Assembly (NCBI GenBank): GCA_900319675.1
Contig: ONPK01000003.1
Location: 1 to 42,315 of the forward strand
Direction of reading: 5' to 3'
Length of the DNA: 42,315 bases
Source: an uncultured Bacillota bacterium
Lineage (GTDB): Bacteria > Bacillota_I > Bacilli_A > Erysipelotrichales > Erysipelotrichaceae
Shown here: one piece after another, positions 7,640-14,724 of the stretch
Layout: the number at the start of each line of letters is the position of its first letter
How positions within the stretch are numbered: position 1 is the first letter of the stretch
The notes under the pieces: generated by a model
Seen by the model: only the letters and a program-made list of their open reading frames with translations
What the model was told of the DNA's origin: nothing
Database searches by the model: none
Position numbers and translations under genes: made by a program

Positions 7640-7668
7640 TGGACATCTAAATTAACCGAAGGTAAAAT
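7640..7668 (+). promoter_or_regulatory. Promoter of the phnDCEE operon
   Basis: TGGACA (7640-7645), a 17-bp spacer and TAAAAT (7663-7668), followed by the binding site AAGGGAG before the ATG at 7693. No recognisable Pho box was seen. Confidence 0.6.
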
Positions 7669-7692
7669 AGACGGGTAAGAAGGGAGAAACTT

Positions 7693-8781
7693 ATGAAAAA
7701 ATTATTAGTAGTTTTATTAAGCTTACTGATGGTCTTCTCATTCTCTGGTTGCGGTAAGAAGGAAACAGTTGATGACAAGACAATCGACAAGCTGACAGTA
7801 GCATTCGTTCCATCAAAGGATGCTGACGTTATCTTAACAGCTGCAGAACCTCTGAAGGACCTGTTAAAGAACAAGTTAAAAGAGAAGGGTTACACAGTTA
7901 ACAACGTTGAAATTTCAGTTGGTACTGACTACTCAGCAGTAGGCGAAGGCATGATCGCTGGTTCTATCGATATCGGCTTGATTCCTGCTTCAACTTACGT
8001 TCTGTATCAGCCAGATGGCGTCAAGTTATTACTTGAAGCTCTGCGTTTCGGTGTTGCCGGTGAAGATGGCAATGTCATCGATCCAAAAGACGGAATCGCT
8101 CCATGGAATGCTGGTAAGACACAGGATGCTACAGGCACAGCTACAGGTTATGCTTCTCTGATCTATGTCAACATCGACACAGAAAAGGGCGCAGACTTAT
8201 ATGCTAAGGCTCAGGCTGGCACACTGACATGGGATGATGTCAACAGTGCTAAGTGGTATGTATGTTCTTCAACATCATCAGCTGGTTATGTTTACCCATC
8301 AGTATGGCTGAACAAGAACTTCGGTGAAGGCGTTGGCAACAGCAAGGTTACTATCGCTAACCTGTCAAACGTTACACCTGACGGTTCATATGCTAACATG
8401 ATGCGTGACCTGATCACTGGACAGGTTGATATCACTGTTGGTTATGCAGACGTTCGTAAGGATGCTGCTTCAACAACAAACTTCGAGGCTGCTTATGCTA
8501 CAGAAATCGCTGCTGGCAAGTACAGCAACGTTTGGGACATCATCAAGGTCATCGCTGTTTCAGACTACATCATGAACGATACCATTTCAGTAGCTTCACA
8601 GGAAGTTGATGCCAAGATGACTCCAGAGTTCACAAAGGCTCTGCAGGAAGCATTCATTGAAATCGCATCAACACCAGAAGGCTTAGCATGTGTTGAACCT
8701 TATGCTCATAAGGGTTATCAGGTAGGTCAGGATTCTGACTACGATTCAACAAGAGCTGCTAACGCTTTATTCGCACAGTAA
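7693..8781 (+). CDS. phnD: Phosphonate/phosphate-type ABC transporter substrate-binding lipoprotein PhnD
   Basis: This 362-residue lipoprotein has a signal peptide with lipobox FSGC (lipidated Cys20). The mature protein begins with the PhnD-family strand LTVAFVPSKDADVIL. IDIGLIPASTYVL and ITVGYADVRKD follow, and CSSTSSAGYVYPSVWL is the anion-binding serine/threonine loop typical of phosphonate, phosphite and phosphate binders. It is the first gene of a four-gene operon and delivers substrate to PhnE/PhnE/PhnC. No C-P lyase, phosphonatase or phosphite dehydrogenase gene is in the window, so the true ligand (phosphonate, phosphite or phosphate) is open. Its codons are strongly biased to GCT, GTT and TCA compared with the neighbouring permeases, suggesting high expression, in line with the hairpin that follows it. 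Confidence 0.85.
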   Translation: MKKLLVVLLSLLMVFSFSGCGKKETVDDKTIDKLTVAFVPSKDADVILTAAEPLKDLLKNKLKEKGYTVNNVEISVGTDYSAVGEGMIAGSIDIGLIPASTYVLYQPDGVKLLLEALRFGVAGEDGNVIDPKDGIAPWNAGKTQDATGTATGYASLIYVNIDTEKGADLYAKAQAGTLTWDDVNSAKWYVCSSTSSAGYVYPSVWLNKNFGEGVGNSKVTIANLSNVTPDGSYANMMRDLITGQVDITVGYADVRKDAASTTNFEAAYATEIAAGKYSNVWDIIKVIAVSDYIMNDTISVASQEVDAKMTPEFTKALQEAFIEIASTPEGLACVEPYAHKGYQVGQDSDYDSTRAANALFAQ

Positions 8782-8798
8782 TAGTTTTCATGAAGGTG

Positions 8799-8835
8799 AG
8801 AGATGCATGGTCATTGTGTCATGCATCTCTTTATT
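8799..8835 (+). terminator. Intergenic hairpin/attenuator between phnD and phnC
   Basis: A perfect 11-bp stem, AGAGATGCATG (8799-8809) with CATGCATCTCT (8820-8830), is followed by TTTATTA. No promoter is evident after it, so partial termination or 3'-end protection would raise phnD over phnCEE. Confidence 0.7.
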
Positions 8836-8868
8836 AGTATTTTCTGACATTTATTGGGAGGAACCGAT

Positions 8869-9645
8869 ATGATTAAGTTTGATCATGTTGATAAAGTCTA
8901 TAACAACGGCGTTAAGGCCCTTGACGACGTTAATCTTGAAATAGAACAGGGCGAATTCGTAGCGGTAATCGGCTTATCAGGCGCTGGTAAGAGTACGCTG
9001 ATCAGAACGGTCAACAAGATGATTGACGTTACAAGCGGAACAGTTACCGTCAACGGAACAGATGTTTCCAAGCTGCAGGGCAAAGAACTTCGTAAGTTCA
9101 GAAGAAAGATCGGCATGGTATTCCAGCAGTTTAACCTGGTAAACAGAACCAGTGTCATTAATAACGTACTGGTAGCCAGAGTAGCCGACATGTCACTGTT
9201 CAGAACATTATTCGGATTATACTCTAAGGAAGACAAATTAGCTGCACTGGAGGCCCTTGACAAGGTAGGCATCCTTGACAAGGCATACATCAGAGCTGAC
9301 CAGCTGTCAGGCGGCCAGCAGCAGCGTGTTGCTTTGGCAAGAACACTGGCTCAGAACCCGGAGATCATTCTGGCTGACGAACCTGTAGCTGCTCTTGACC
9401 CGGTCATGGCCGATGTTGTCATGAGCGACTTCTTAAGAATCAACAAAGAAATGAAAATAACCGTTATTATCAACATTCACCATGTTGACTTAGCGTTGCA
9501 ATATGCTGACAGAGTCATAGGCATTCAGGCCGGTAAGGTCGTATTCGACGGTCCTACCAGCAAGGTTACCAATGACATTCTGAAGCAGATCTATGGTCGT
9601 GAACTGAATGATGATGACATGATGAAGGGTAAGAAAAATGATTGA
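8869..9645 (+). CDS. phnC: Phosphonate-type ABC transporter ATP-binding protein PhnC
   Basis: This is a 258-residue ABC ATPase. Walker A is GLSGAGKST, the Q-loop is GMVFQQFNLV, the signature is LSGGQQQRVALAR, Walker B with D-loop is IILADEPVAALDP and the H-loop is NIHHVDLA. The insertion between Q-loop and signature (RVADMSLFRTLFGLYSKEDK) is characteristic of PhnC. It powers uptake through the two PhnE permeases. The ATG at 8869 is preferred over the TTG at 8854 because GGGAGG (8856-8861) sits just upstream of it. Its last eight bases overlap phnE, an arrangement that couples translation. Confidence 0.92.
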   Translation: MIKFDHVDKVYNNGVKALDDVNLEIEQGEFVAVIGLSGAGKSTLIRTVNKMIDVTSGTVTVNGTDVSKLQGKELRKFRRKIGMVFQQFNLVNRTSVINNVLVARVADMSLFRTLFGLYSKEDKLAALEALDKVGILDKAYIRADQLSGGQQQRVALARTLAQNPEIILADEPVAALDPVMADVVMSDFLRINKEMKITVIINIHHVDLALQYADRVIGIQAGKVVFDGPTSKVTNDILKQIYGRELNDDDMMKGKKND

Positions 9646-10468
9646 TGATCTTCTTCACATTTTCTATCCAAGATCATATACGTTAAGCAATGGCAAGGTC
9701 GTAAAGGAGAAGTTCAACTGGGCTCCTTATATCACCATTATTGTCATCATCTTCTCCTTGCTATGTGCTAAGATCACCGGAGTCAAGCTGTCTGTTCTGA
9801 GAGACAGAGGATATCAGTTCTTCGTAATGCTCAAGCAGATGATTCCGCCTAACTGGTCATTCTGGGCTGACGTGAAGAAGCCGATGCTGGACACCATCAT
9901 AATGTCTGTCCTTGGTACCGTCTTCGGCTGTCTGCTTGGATTGCCAATCAGTTTCTATCTGTCAAACAACTTCAAGCTGAACAAGTATTACATGGCTGTT
10001 CACAGAGGTCTGTTAAGTGTTCTGAGAACACTGCCGACAATGATTTATGCTTCACTGATTTCACTGGTCATCGGTACCGGTACCTTAGCAGGTACGATAT
10101 CAATTGCCATCTTCACATATACCATCTGCGTAAAGATGCTGTATGAACAGATCGAGACAATAGACATGGGTCCTTATGAGGCTATGGAGTCTACAGGAGC
10201 ATCAAGAGTACAGTGTATGATCAATGCCGCATATCCTCAGGTCAGAGGTTACTTCTGGAGCACGGTTCTGTATTGCTTCGAGACCAATGTCAGAAGTGCA
10301 GCCATTCTCGGTTACGTAGGAGCCGGCGGTATCGGTGTTCAGATCAATACTCAGTTAAGATGGAGAGCATACGCCAACACAGGACTTATCCTGTTCGTAT
10401 TGGTTATCACGGTAGTCGTTATTGAGACGGTTTCCCGTGAAATTAGAAAGAAGCTGGTTCAGGGATGA
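9638..10468 (+). CDS. phnE: Phosphonate-type ABC transporter permease PhnE (first copy)
   Basis: This is a 276-residue BPD_transp_1 permease. A cytoplasmic N-terminus is followed by a helix at about 29-46 and a bundle of further helices. The ATPase-contacting EAA loop is YEAMESTGASRVQCMINAAYPQVRG, with the conserved Gly and the final VGAGGIGVQI motif typical of PhnE. It forms a heterodimer with the following paralogue. Its start overlaps phnC by 8 bp and its stop overlaps the next start by 4 bp. Confidence 0.9.
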   Translation: MIDDLLHIFYPRSYTLSNGKVVKEKFNWAPYITIIVIIFSLLCAKITGVKLSVLRDRGYQFFVMLKQMIPPNWSFWADVKKPMLDTIIMSVLGTVFGCLLGLPISFYLSNNFKLNKYYMAVHRGLLSVLRTLPTMIYASLISLVIGTGTLAGTISIAIFTYTICVKMLYEQIETIDMGPYEAMESTGASRVQCMINAAYPQVRGYFWSTVLYCFETNVRSAAILGYVGAGGIGVQINTQLRWRAYANTGLILFVLVITVVVIETVSREIRKKLVQG

Positions 10469-11286
10469 CAGAGAAGACTTATACAGTAGACGGTCAGTTA
10501 AGAAAATTCCCGTCACCGCTTCCAAAGTTCCTGATCGAACTTGCAGCCATAGTTGTCATTTATTTCCTGGCTAACTATACGCTGGACTTTTCATCAATCA
10601 ATGACAAGGGACTGAAAATAGCTGTAGCAGCCTTGAAAGGTCTGCTGCATCCGTCAATTGAACTCATTACCAGAATGGACTCATCAGGTCTGTTATACAT
10701 GCTGATGGAAACTCTGGCCATTGCCTTCCTTGGTACCATCATCGGTATCGTACTGGCATTGCCGCTGGCGTTCCTGTCAAGCCGTAACATTGCTCCAAGA
10801 TGGGTAAACTACATCTGTCTGACGATCATTTCAATCATCAGAGCATTCCCGGCCTTCATGTACGGCATCATGTTCGTACGTGTAACTTCATTAGGTGCTT
10901 ATGCGGGTGTGCTTACGATGGCAGTCAGCTCCATAGGCATGCTGGCCAAATTGCTGATAGAAGCCATTGAGGACATGAATCCTGGCATCAATGAAGCTTT
11001 GGATGCTTCGGGATGTTCAGCATTTGAAAAGATCAGATATGGAATCATTCCTCAGTTAAGTTCAAATATCATTTCAATCGTCATTTACCGTCTTGACATC
11101 AACGTCAAGAATGCTTCAATCCTCGGTGTTGTAGGTGCCGGCGGTATCGGTGCATCACTGATATTCTCAATCGGCAAGCAGGCCTGGGACGAAGTCGGAG
11201 CCATGCTGTTCGGCCTTGTAGTACTGGTACTCGTACTGGAATACTTCTCAACAAGGATCAGAAAGAAACTGGCTGTAGGCGAGTAA
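10465..11286 (+). CDS. phnE: Phosphonate-type ABC transporter permease PhnE (second copy)
   Basis: This 273-residue paralogue of the preceding permease has about six transmembrane helices, an EAA loop (NEALDASGCSAFEKIRYGIIPQL) and the ending VGAGGIGASLIFSIG. Two PhnE genes in tandem are the usual Firmicutes arrangement, where the pore is a heterodimer. The start codon overlaps the preceding stop as ATGA. It is the last gene of the operon, with a GAAA-loop terminator 9 bp after the stop. Confidence 0.9.
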   Translation: MTEKTYTVDGQLRKFPSPLPKFLIELAAIVVIYFLANYTLDFSSINDKGLKIAVAALKGLLHPSIELITRMDSSGLLYMLMETLAIAFLGTIIGIVLALPLAFLSSRNIAPRWVNYICLTIISIIRAFPAFMYGIMFVRVTSLGAYAGVLTMAVSSIGMLAKLLIEAIEDMNPGINEALDASGCSAFEKIRYGIIPQLSSNIISIVIYRLDINVKNASILGVVGAGGIGASLIFSIGKQAWDEVGAMLFGLVVLVLVLEYFSTRIRKKLAVGE

Positions 11287-11294
11287 AAGAAAAC

Positions 11295-11321
11295 AGGAGT
11301 GAGAAATCACTCCTTTCTTTT
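11295..11321 (+). terminator. Terminator of the phn operon
   Basis: AGGAGTGA (11295-11302), a GAAA tetraloop and TCACTCCT (11307-11314) form a perfect 8-bp stem followed by TTCTTTT. Confidence 0.9.
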
Positions 11322-11357
11322 GGCTCCAATTCCACTATAATTAAATCAGGTGATATT

Positions 11358-11936
11358 ATGGCAAAACTATACTTCAAATTCGGCGCAATGGGATCATCAA
11401 AGACAGCTAATGCCCTGATGACCAGATTTAACTATCAGGAAAAGGGAAAAAAGGTCTGGCTGATTAAGCCGGCTATTGATAACAGAGATGGGGAGACGGT
11501 GCTTCGCAGCCGCGTAGGTCTGGAGGCAAATGCCCAGGTGATCAAGAGTACTGACAGGATACTGGATATCTGTCCGATAGATGACATCGATGTCATCATC
11601 TGTGATGAGAGCCAGTTTCTTACACCGCAGCAGGTTGACGATCTCAGACTGATCGTCTCAGAACACGACATACCCGTACTGTGCTTTGGCCTGAGATCCG
11701 ACTTCCTGACACATCTTTTCCCGGGTTCTCAGCGTCTGTTTGAACTCGCTGACAGCATTACCGAAATAAAGTCGATATGCAGATGCGGGGCAAAGGCAAC
11801 CGTAAATGCGAGATTTGACGGTGAAGGTAACATACAGACCTCCGGTGAACAGGTTTTCATTGGCGGCAATGAAAGCTATGAAAGCATGTGCTGGAGCTGT
11901 TACCACAAGATGATAATGGAAAAGGGCAGAAGATAG
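11358..11936 (+). CDS. tdk: Thymidine kinase, type II
   Basis: This 192-residue enzyme phosphorylates thymidine with ATP in pyrimidine salvage. Landmarks are P-loop GAMGSSKT (residues 8-15), Walker B-like VIICDESQFL with the catalytic Glu, and a structural zinc site formed by CRCGAK and a later CWSCYHK, with the lasso-loop ending ESYESMCW. The length is normal for the family. AGGTGAT provides the ribosome-binding site and a TATAAT (11336-11341) lies just upstream. Terminators on both sides make it monocistronic. Confidence 0.95.
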   Translation: MAKLYFKFGAMGSSKTANALMTRFNYQEKGKKVWLIKPAIDNRDGETVLRSRVGLEANAQVIKSTDRILDICPIDDIDVIICDESQFLTPQQVDDLRLIVSEHDIPVLCFGLRSDFLTHLFPGSQRLFELADSITEIKSICRCGAKATVNARFDGEGNIQTSGEQVFIGGNESYESMCWSCYHKMIMEKGRR

Positions 11937-11938
11937 AT

Positions 11939-11967
11939 AAAAAAGGAACCACATGGTTCCTTTTTTA
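11939..11967 (+). terminator. Terminator of tdk
   Basis: GGAACC (11945-11950) and GGTTCC (11955-11960) around the loop ACAT, extended by an A-run on the left and six T on the right, so it could act in both directions. Confidence 0.9.
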
Positions 11968-11977
11968 TGTTTTCTTT

Positions 11978-12091
11978 GGGATTAAATAAATAGAAAGGAG
12001 AATTATTCTCACAAATCTCTTCTGATTTGCAAGTATATGATAACAGTATTGTTTCATTAAATTATATTGTCAGTGTGTGAAATAATGTGAT
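11978..12091. repeat. Structured element, copy A of a tandem duplication
   Basis: This is the first copy of a roughly 115-bp element. It opens GGGAT-TAAAT, carries a 28-bp block (11991-12018) identical to copy B, and ends GTGAAATAATGTGAT, again identical. Internal symmetry: GAGAAT-T-ATTCTC (11998-12010), CAAATC/GATTTG (12012-12029) and AACA/TGTT (about 12042-12053). The end block contains TGTGA-AATAA-TGTGA, a direct repeat with a 10-bp period. No credible open reading frame follows the AAAGGAG in it. A terminator follows directly. It could be a small RNA gene, an RNA control element or a protein-binding array; strand unknown. Confidence 0.7.
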
Positions 12092-12111
12092 TAATTTAAC
12101 AACCGGATAAA

Positions 12112-12147
12112 AAAATAAAGAAGCTAGGCACACTTCTTTATTTTCTT
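12112..12147. terminator. Terminator between the two element copies
   Basis: AAAATAAAGAAG (12112-12123) pairs with CTTCTTTATTTT (12133-12144), a perfect 12-bp AT-rich stem with a 9-base loop. A-run and T-run lie outside, so it can work on either strand. Confidence 0.75.
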
Positions 12148-12155
12148 GTTAAGGG

Positions 12156-12272
12156 GGGATAAATCTTAAATAGAAAGGAGAATTATTCTCACAAATCTTT
12201 TCCTGATTTGCAACTATATACTAACAATAATGTTTATGCAAAATATATCAGTTGTATGTGAAATAATGTGAT
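12156..12272. repeat. Structured element, copy B of a tandem duplication
   Basis: This second copy lies 180 bp downstream of copy A. The blocks 12171-12198 and 12258-12272 are identical to copy A, and the middle differs at scattered positions. Differences fall mainly in the loops: CAAATC-TTTTCCT-GATTTG against copy A's six-base loop, and AACA-ATAA-TGTT against AACA-GTAT-TGTT, so the stems are kept. On the minus strand both copies show a -10-like box 17 bp after a weak -35 (copy B TTGCAT 12236-12241 and TATAGT 12213-12218; copy A TTAATG and TATACT), so a short minus-strand RNA is one option. It stands immediately before the HAD-IB gene's promoter. Confidence 0.7.
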
Positions 12273-12280
12273 AATGAGAT

Positions 12281-12310
12281 TTGCCAACAGGGGCCTGTTT
12301 AACATACAAT
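12281..12310 (+). promoter_or_regulatory. Promoter with internal inverted repeat, HAD-IB gene
   Basis: TTGCCA (12281-12286), an 18-bp spacer and TACAAT (12305-12310). The spacer holds the inverted repeat AACAGG-GG-CCTGTT (12286-12299), placed as a repressor operator would be. The transcript start near 12317 falls just before GGTGA and the ATG, and excludes the duplicated elements from the leader. Confidence 0.55.
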
Positions 12311-12327
12311 ATTAATGGTGAAATGGC

Positions 12328-12888
12328 ATGAATGTTTACGATTTTGACAGGACGATTTACCGCAGGGATTCTGAAGTTGATTTCTTTTTCTATGAGTTGA
12401 GAAAGCATCCGGGATTGCTGCGCTACCTGCCCAGGCAGTGCGTCGGATTCATCAAGTACTTTCTGAAGATCATTGACAAGACAGCGATGAAATCCAACTT
12501 TTACTGTTACCTTAAGGGAGTCCGGGACATCGATTCTGAAGTTTCCAGATTCTGGGATGAGTATCAGAACAACATACACTCATGGTATCCATCAAGACAC
12601 CGTGATGATGACATCGTCATAACCGCTTCTCCAGAGTTTCTGGTTGCTGAGGGATGCCGCAGACTTAACATACCGACCTGCCTTGGAACACCGGTTGTAA
12701 AGGAGAAGGGATACATTGACGGCCTGAACTGTCATGATACGGAAAAGGTAAGAAGGTTTGTTGAAGCCGGATTTGATCCGGACAGCATAGATGAGTTCTA
12801 TTCTGATTCATACAGCGATCAGCCGTTAAGGGACATCGCCAGAAAGGGATATCTCGTCAAGGGCGAAAAGCTTGTTGACTGGCAATAG
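12328..12888 (+). CDS. HAD-IB family phosphatase (SerB-like subfamily)
   Basis: This 186-residue protein has the HAD motifs: MNVYDFDRTIYRRDS (motif I, nucleophile Asp5 and acid/base Asp7), IVITASPEFLV (motif II Ser/Thr) and DEFYSDSYSDQPLRDIA (motif IV Asp pair), with a helical cap in between. This places it in subfamily IB with phosphoserine phosphatase-like enzymes acting on small phosphate esters. The physiological substrate is not evident. It is followed 8 bp later by recX, probably in one transcript with yhaM. Its promoter contains a candidate operator and stands just after the tandem structured elements. Confidence 0.82.
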   Translation: MNVYDFDRTIYRRDSEVDFFFYELRKHPGLLRYLPRQCVGFIKYFLKIIDKTAMKSNFYCYLKGVRDIDSEVSRFWDEYQNNIHSWYPSRHRDDDIVITASPEFLVAEGCRRLNIPTCLGTPVVKEKGYIDGLNCHDTEKVRRFVEAGFDPDSIDEFYSDSYSDQPLRDIARKGYLVKGEKLVDWQ

Positions 12889-12896
12889 GGTGGCAT

Positions 12897-13559
12897 ATGA
12901 AGATAGAAAAGAATGCCTCCCTCATAGGTGAACTAAAGGAGAGGAGTAATGATGCTTCTCAGGAATTTCCCTATGTGATTGACAAGGTTTCTCTGGATGG
13001 AGATTACGTAAAGGTCATCATCAACGATAAGGATACGGAAACGGTATTCATATTATCCGCACTCGAATACTTTGATCTGGGATACAGAATTTCACAGAGA
13101 ATTACCCAGGAAGACTATGAAAAACTGCGCAGGCTTCATGCCTACAGTTATGCCTATCGCCGCTGCATTAACAAAATTGCCGGACATGATCAGTCAGTTC
13201 AGGAGATAAGGGAGTTTCTGGAAAAGTCAGCATCAGTTGATGAAGATGATCAGAATAAGATCGTGGAAAATCTCATTCGACAAGGACTGCTTGATGATGA
13301 GAGACTTGTTACAACCCAGTTTGAATACGATCAGTTGAAACTACACGGACGCAGAAAGATTGCCTATGACCTCAAGAAAAGAGGAATAGATCCGGTAATG
13401 GTTGATGAATATGCTGATAAAGTAGATTTTGATGAAGAAGTGGAAAGAGGACTTCAGAAAGCAGAAAGTCTGTTGAAAAGCATGATCATGAGATCGTACC
13501 GTGAAGTTCAGCAGCGTCTCAGAAGCAAGCTTGCCGAACCAATGAAGATGAAGAAATAA
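12897..13559 (+). CDS. recX: Regulatory protein RecX, truncated by a frameshift
   Basis: This is a 220-residue RecX, modulator of RecA filaments. The helical repeats are visible: LHAYSYAYRRCINKIA...EIREFLEKSA, then IVENLIRQGLLDDERLVTTQFEYDQL and GRRKIAYDLKKRGIDP, then SYREVQQRLRSKLAE. Just after SKLAE the frame ends with PMKMKK and a TAA. The missing C-terminal repeat continues in the -1 frame (see 13541-13741), so a deletion of 1 (or 3n+1) bases near 13539 best explains the break. Whether the shortened protein still binds RecA is unknown. It sits 8 bp after the HAD-IB gene; GGTGGC precedes the ATG. Confidence 0.85.
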   Translation: MKIEKNASLIGELKERSNDASQEFPYVIDKVSLDGDYVKVIINDKDTETVFILSALEYFDLGYRISQRITQEDYEKLRRLHAYSYAYRRCINKIAGHDQSVQEIREFLEKSASVDEDDQNKIVENLIRQGLLDDERLVTTQFEYDQLKLHGRRKIAYDLKKRGIDPVMVDEYADKVDFDEEVERGLQKAESLLKSMIMRSYREVQQRLRSKLAEPMKMKK

Positions 13560-13741
13560 ACAGTCTTAGGCACCAGCTGGAAAGAGCTGCCGCAAGATAT
13601 GGAAGAAAATATAAAGGCATCCAGCTCAGACAGAAGCTGTATGCTTATCTGGTTTCCAGAGGATTCAGCGGAGAAGACATAAAGACGGAATTAAGCAGAT
13701 ATCTGCAGGAGAGTGACGAAAATGAAAATCAGGGAATTTGA
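13541..13741 (+). pseudogene. recX: Out-of-frame C-terminal repeat of RecX
   Basis: In the -1 frame relative to recX the sequence reads NEDEEINSLRHQLERA, then YGRKYKG and QKLYAYLVSRGFSGEDIKTEL, and ends at TGA 13739-13741. The block KLYAYLVSRGFSxEDI is the canonical last RecX helix repeat (KxxxYLxxRGFxxdxI). There is no start codon or binding site of its own. Joined to the upstream part it would give about 280 residues, normal for a Firmicutes RecX. The segment also holds the AGGAG used by yhaM. Confidence 0.75.
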
Positions 13742-14651
13742 AGCCAACAGCAGAATCCAGACACTTTTGCTGGTAGGACAGGTGACGTCAGGAGTGACCA
13801 ACTCTGGTTCACCTTATCTTTCAGTAACCTTCAGAGACAATACCGGTACTATTGACGGCAAGCTCTGGGATGTAAAGCCAGCCCAGCAGGATATCATCAA
13901 GAGCGGTACGGTCATTGAGGTATACGCAGACGTCATAATGTACCGCAATAATCTGCAGCTTAAGATAATGGATGTCAGAGAGGTAGATAACAGCGAACTG
14001 AACATGGGTGACTTCATTCTCGGTTCACCGGTTCCTGTTGAGAAGCTTCGCCAGACGATACAGGATGCCATTGATAACATTGACAATTTTGAAATAAAGG
14101 CCATAGTATCAGCCATCTATCAGAAATACGACAAGGAGATCTATTCTTCACCCGCTGCAGCCAAGAACCATCATGAATTCTATGGCGGACTGGCTACGCA
14201 CATTGCCGGCATGCTCAACCTGGCAAATACGGTATGTGATCTGTATCCTTATCTGGACAGAGATCTGCTGTGTGCCGGAGTACTTCTGCATGACATTGGA
14301 AAGATCAAGGAGCTTGGCGGTCTGAGCGTTACAGAATATACTCTCGAAGGAAAACTGTTAGGACACATTTCAATTTCACAGACGATGGTTCAGGAAACCG
14401 CTGATGAACTTGGCATTGAAGGTGAAACGGTAACATTGTTAAGGCATATGGTACTGGCTCATCATGGTCAGTATGAATACGGCTCACCGGTACTGCCGGC
14501 AACTCTGGAAGCAGAAGCCCTGCATTATATTGATGACTTCGATGCCAGAATGACCATGATCCAGAAGGAACTCGACAAGATCAGACCTGGTGAATTTACC
14601 AGCAGGATCTTCTCACTTGACAACAGGATCTTTTACAAACCCAAGAAGTAA
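13722..14651 (+). CDS. yhaM: 3'-5' exoribonuclease YhaM family (OB fold plus HD domain)
   Basis: This is a 309-residue protein from the ATG at 13722. An OB-fold nucleic-acid-binding domain (about 1-90, with GSPYLSVTFRDNTGTIDGKLWD) is followed by an HD metal-dependent domain: HHEFYGGLATHIAGM, LLHDIGKIKEL (the HD pair) and HHGQYEYGSP. This architecture is that of B. subtilis YhaM and staphylococcal CbfI, which trim RNA and DNA 3' ends. The GTG nine bases upstream is less likely because AGGAG at 13707-13711 is too close to it. It overlaps the recX remnant and is followed by a terminator covering its stop codon. Confidence 0.92.
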   Translation: MKIREFEANSRIQTLLLVGQVTSGVTNSGSPYLSVTFRDNTGTIDGKLWDVKPAQQDIIKSGTVIEVYADVIMYRNNLQLKIMDVREVDNSELNMGDFILGSPVPVEKLRQTIQDAIDNIDNFEIKAIVSAIYQKYDKEIYSSPAAAKNHHEFYGGLATHIAGMLNLANTVCDLYPYLDRDLLCAGVLLHDIGKIKELGGLSVTEYTLEGKLLGHISISQTMVQETADELGIEGETVTLLRHMVLAHHGQYEYGSPVLPATLEAEALHYIDDFDARMTMIQKELDKIRPGEFTSRIFSLDNRIFYKPKK

Positions 14652-14671
14652 GCTCGGCTTACTTCTTTTTT
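14645..14671 (+). terminator. Terminator of yhaM
   Basis: GAAGTAAGC (14645-14653), loop TCG and GCTTACTTC (14657-14665), a perfect 9-bp stem containing the TAA stop, followed by six T. Confidence 0.92.
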
Positions 14672-14699
14672 GATACTACACATCTTCATGGTGTATAAT
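14670..14699 (+). promoter_or_regulatory. Promoter of the nnr-nagA operon
   Basis: TTGATA (14670-14675), an 18-bp spacer and TATAAT (14694-14699) with an upstream TG (extended -10). The -35 box overlaps the end of the yhaM terminator. Confidence 0.7.
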
Positions 14700-14724
14700 T
14701 AAGAGGAAATTTCAAGGTGAACAT

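Noticed and set aside
7693-11286. Complete phosphonate degradation pathway
   Set aside because: Only the importer is present; no C-P lyase, phosphonatase or phosphite dehydrogenase genes occur in the window.
11978-12272. CRISPR array or riboswitch
   Set aside because: Only two copies, with no spacer-like unique segments of fixed length and no conserved core of a riboswitch class I know; the next gene's promoter lies downstream.
13536-13560. Programmed -1 frameshifting in recX
   Set aside because: The junction lacks a slippery heptamer (codons CCA ATG AAG ATG AAG AAA) and no stimulatory pseudoknot was recognised; a mutation is simpler.
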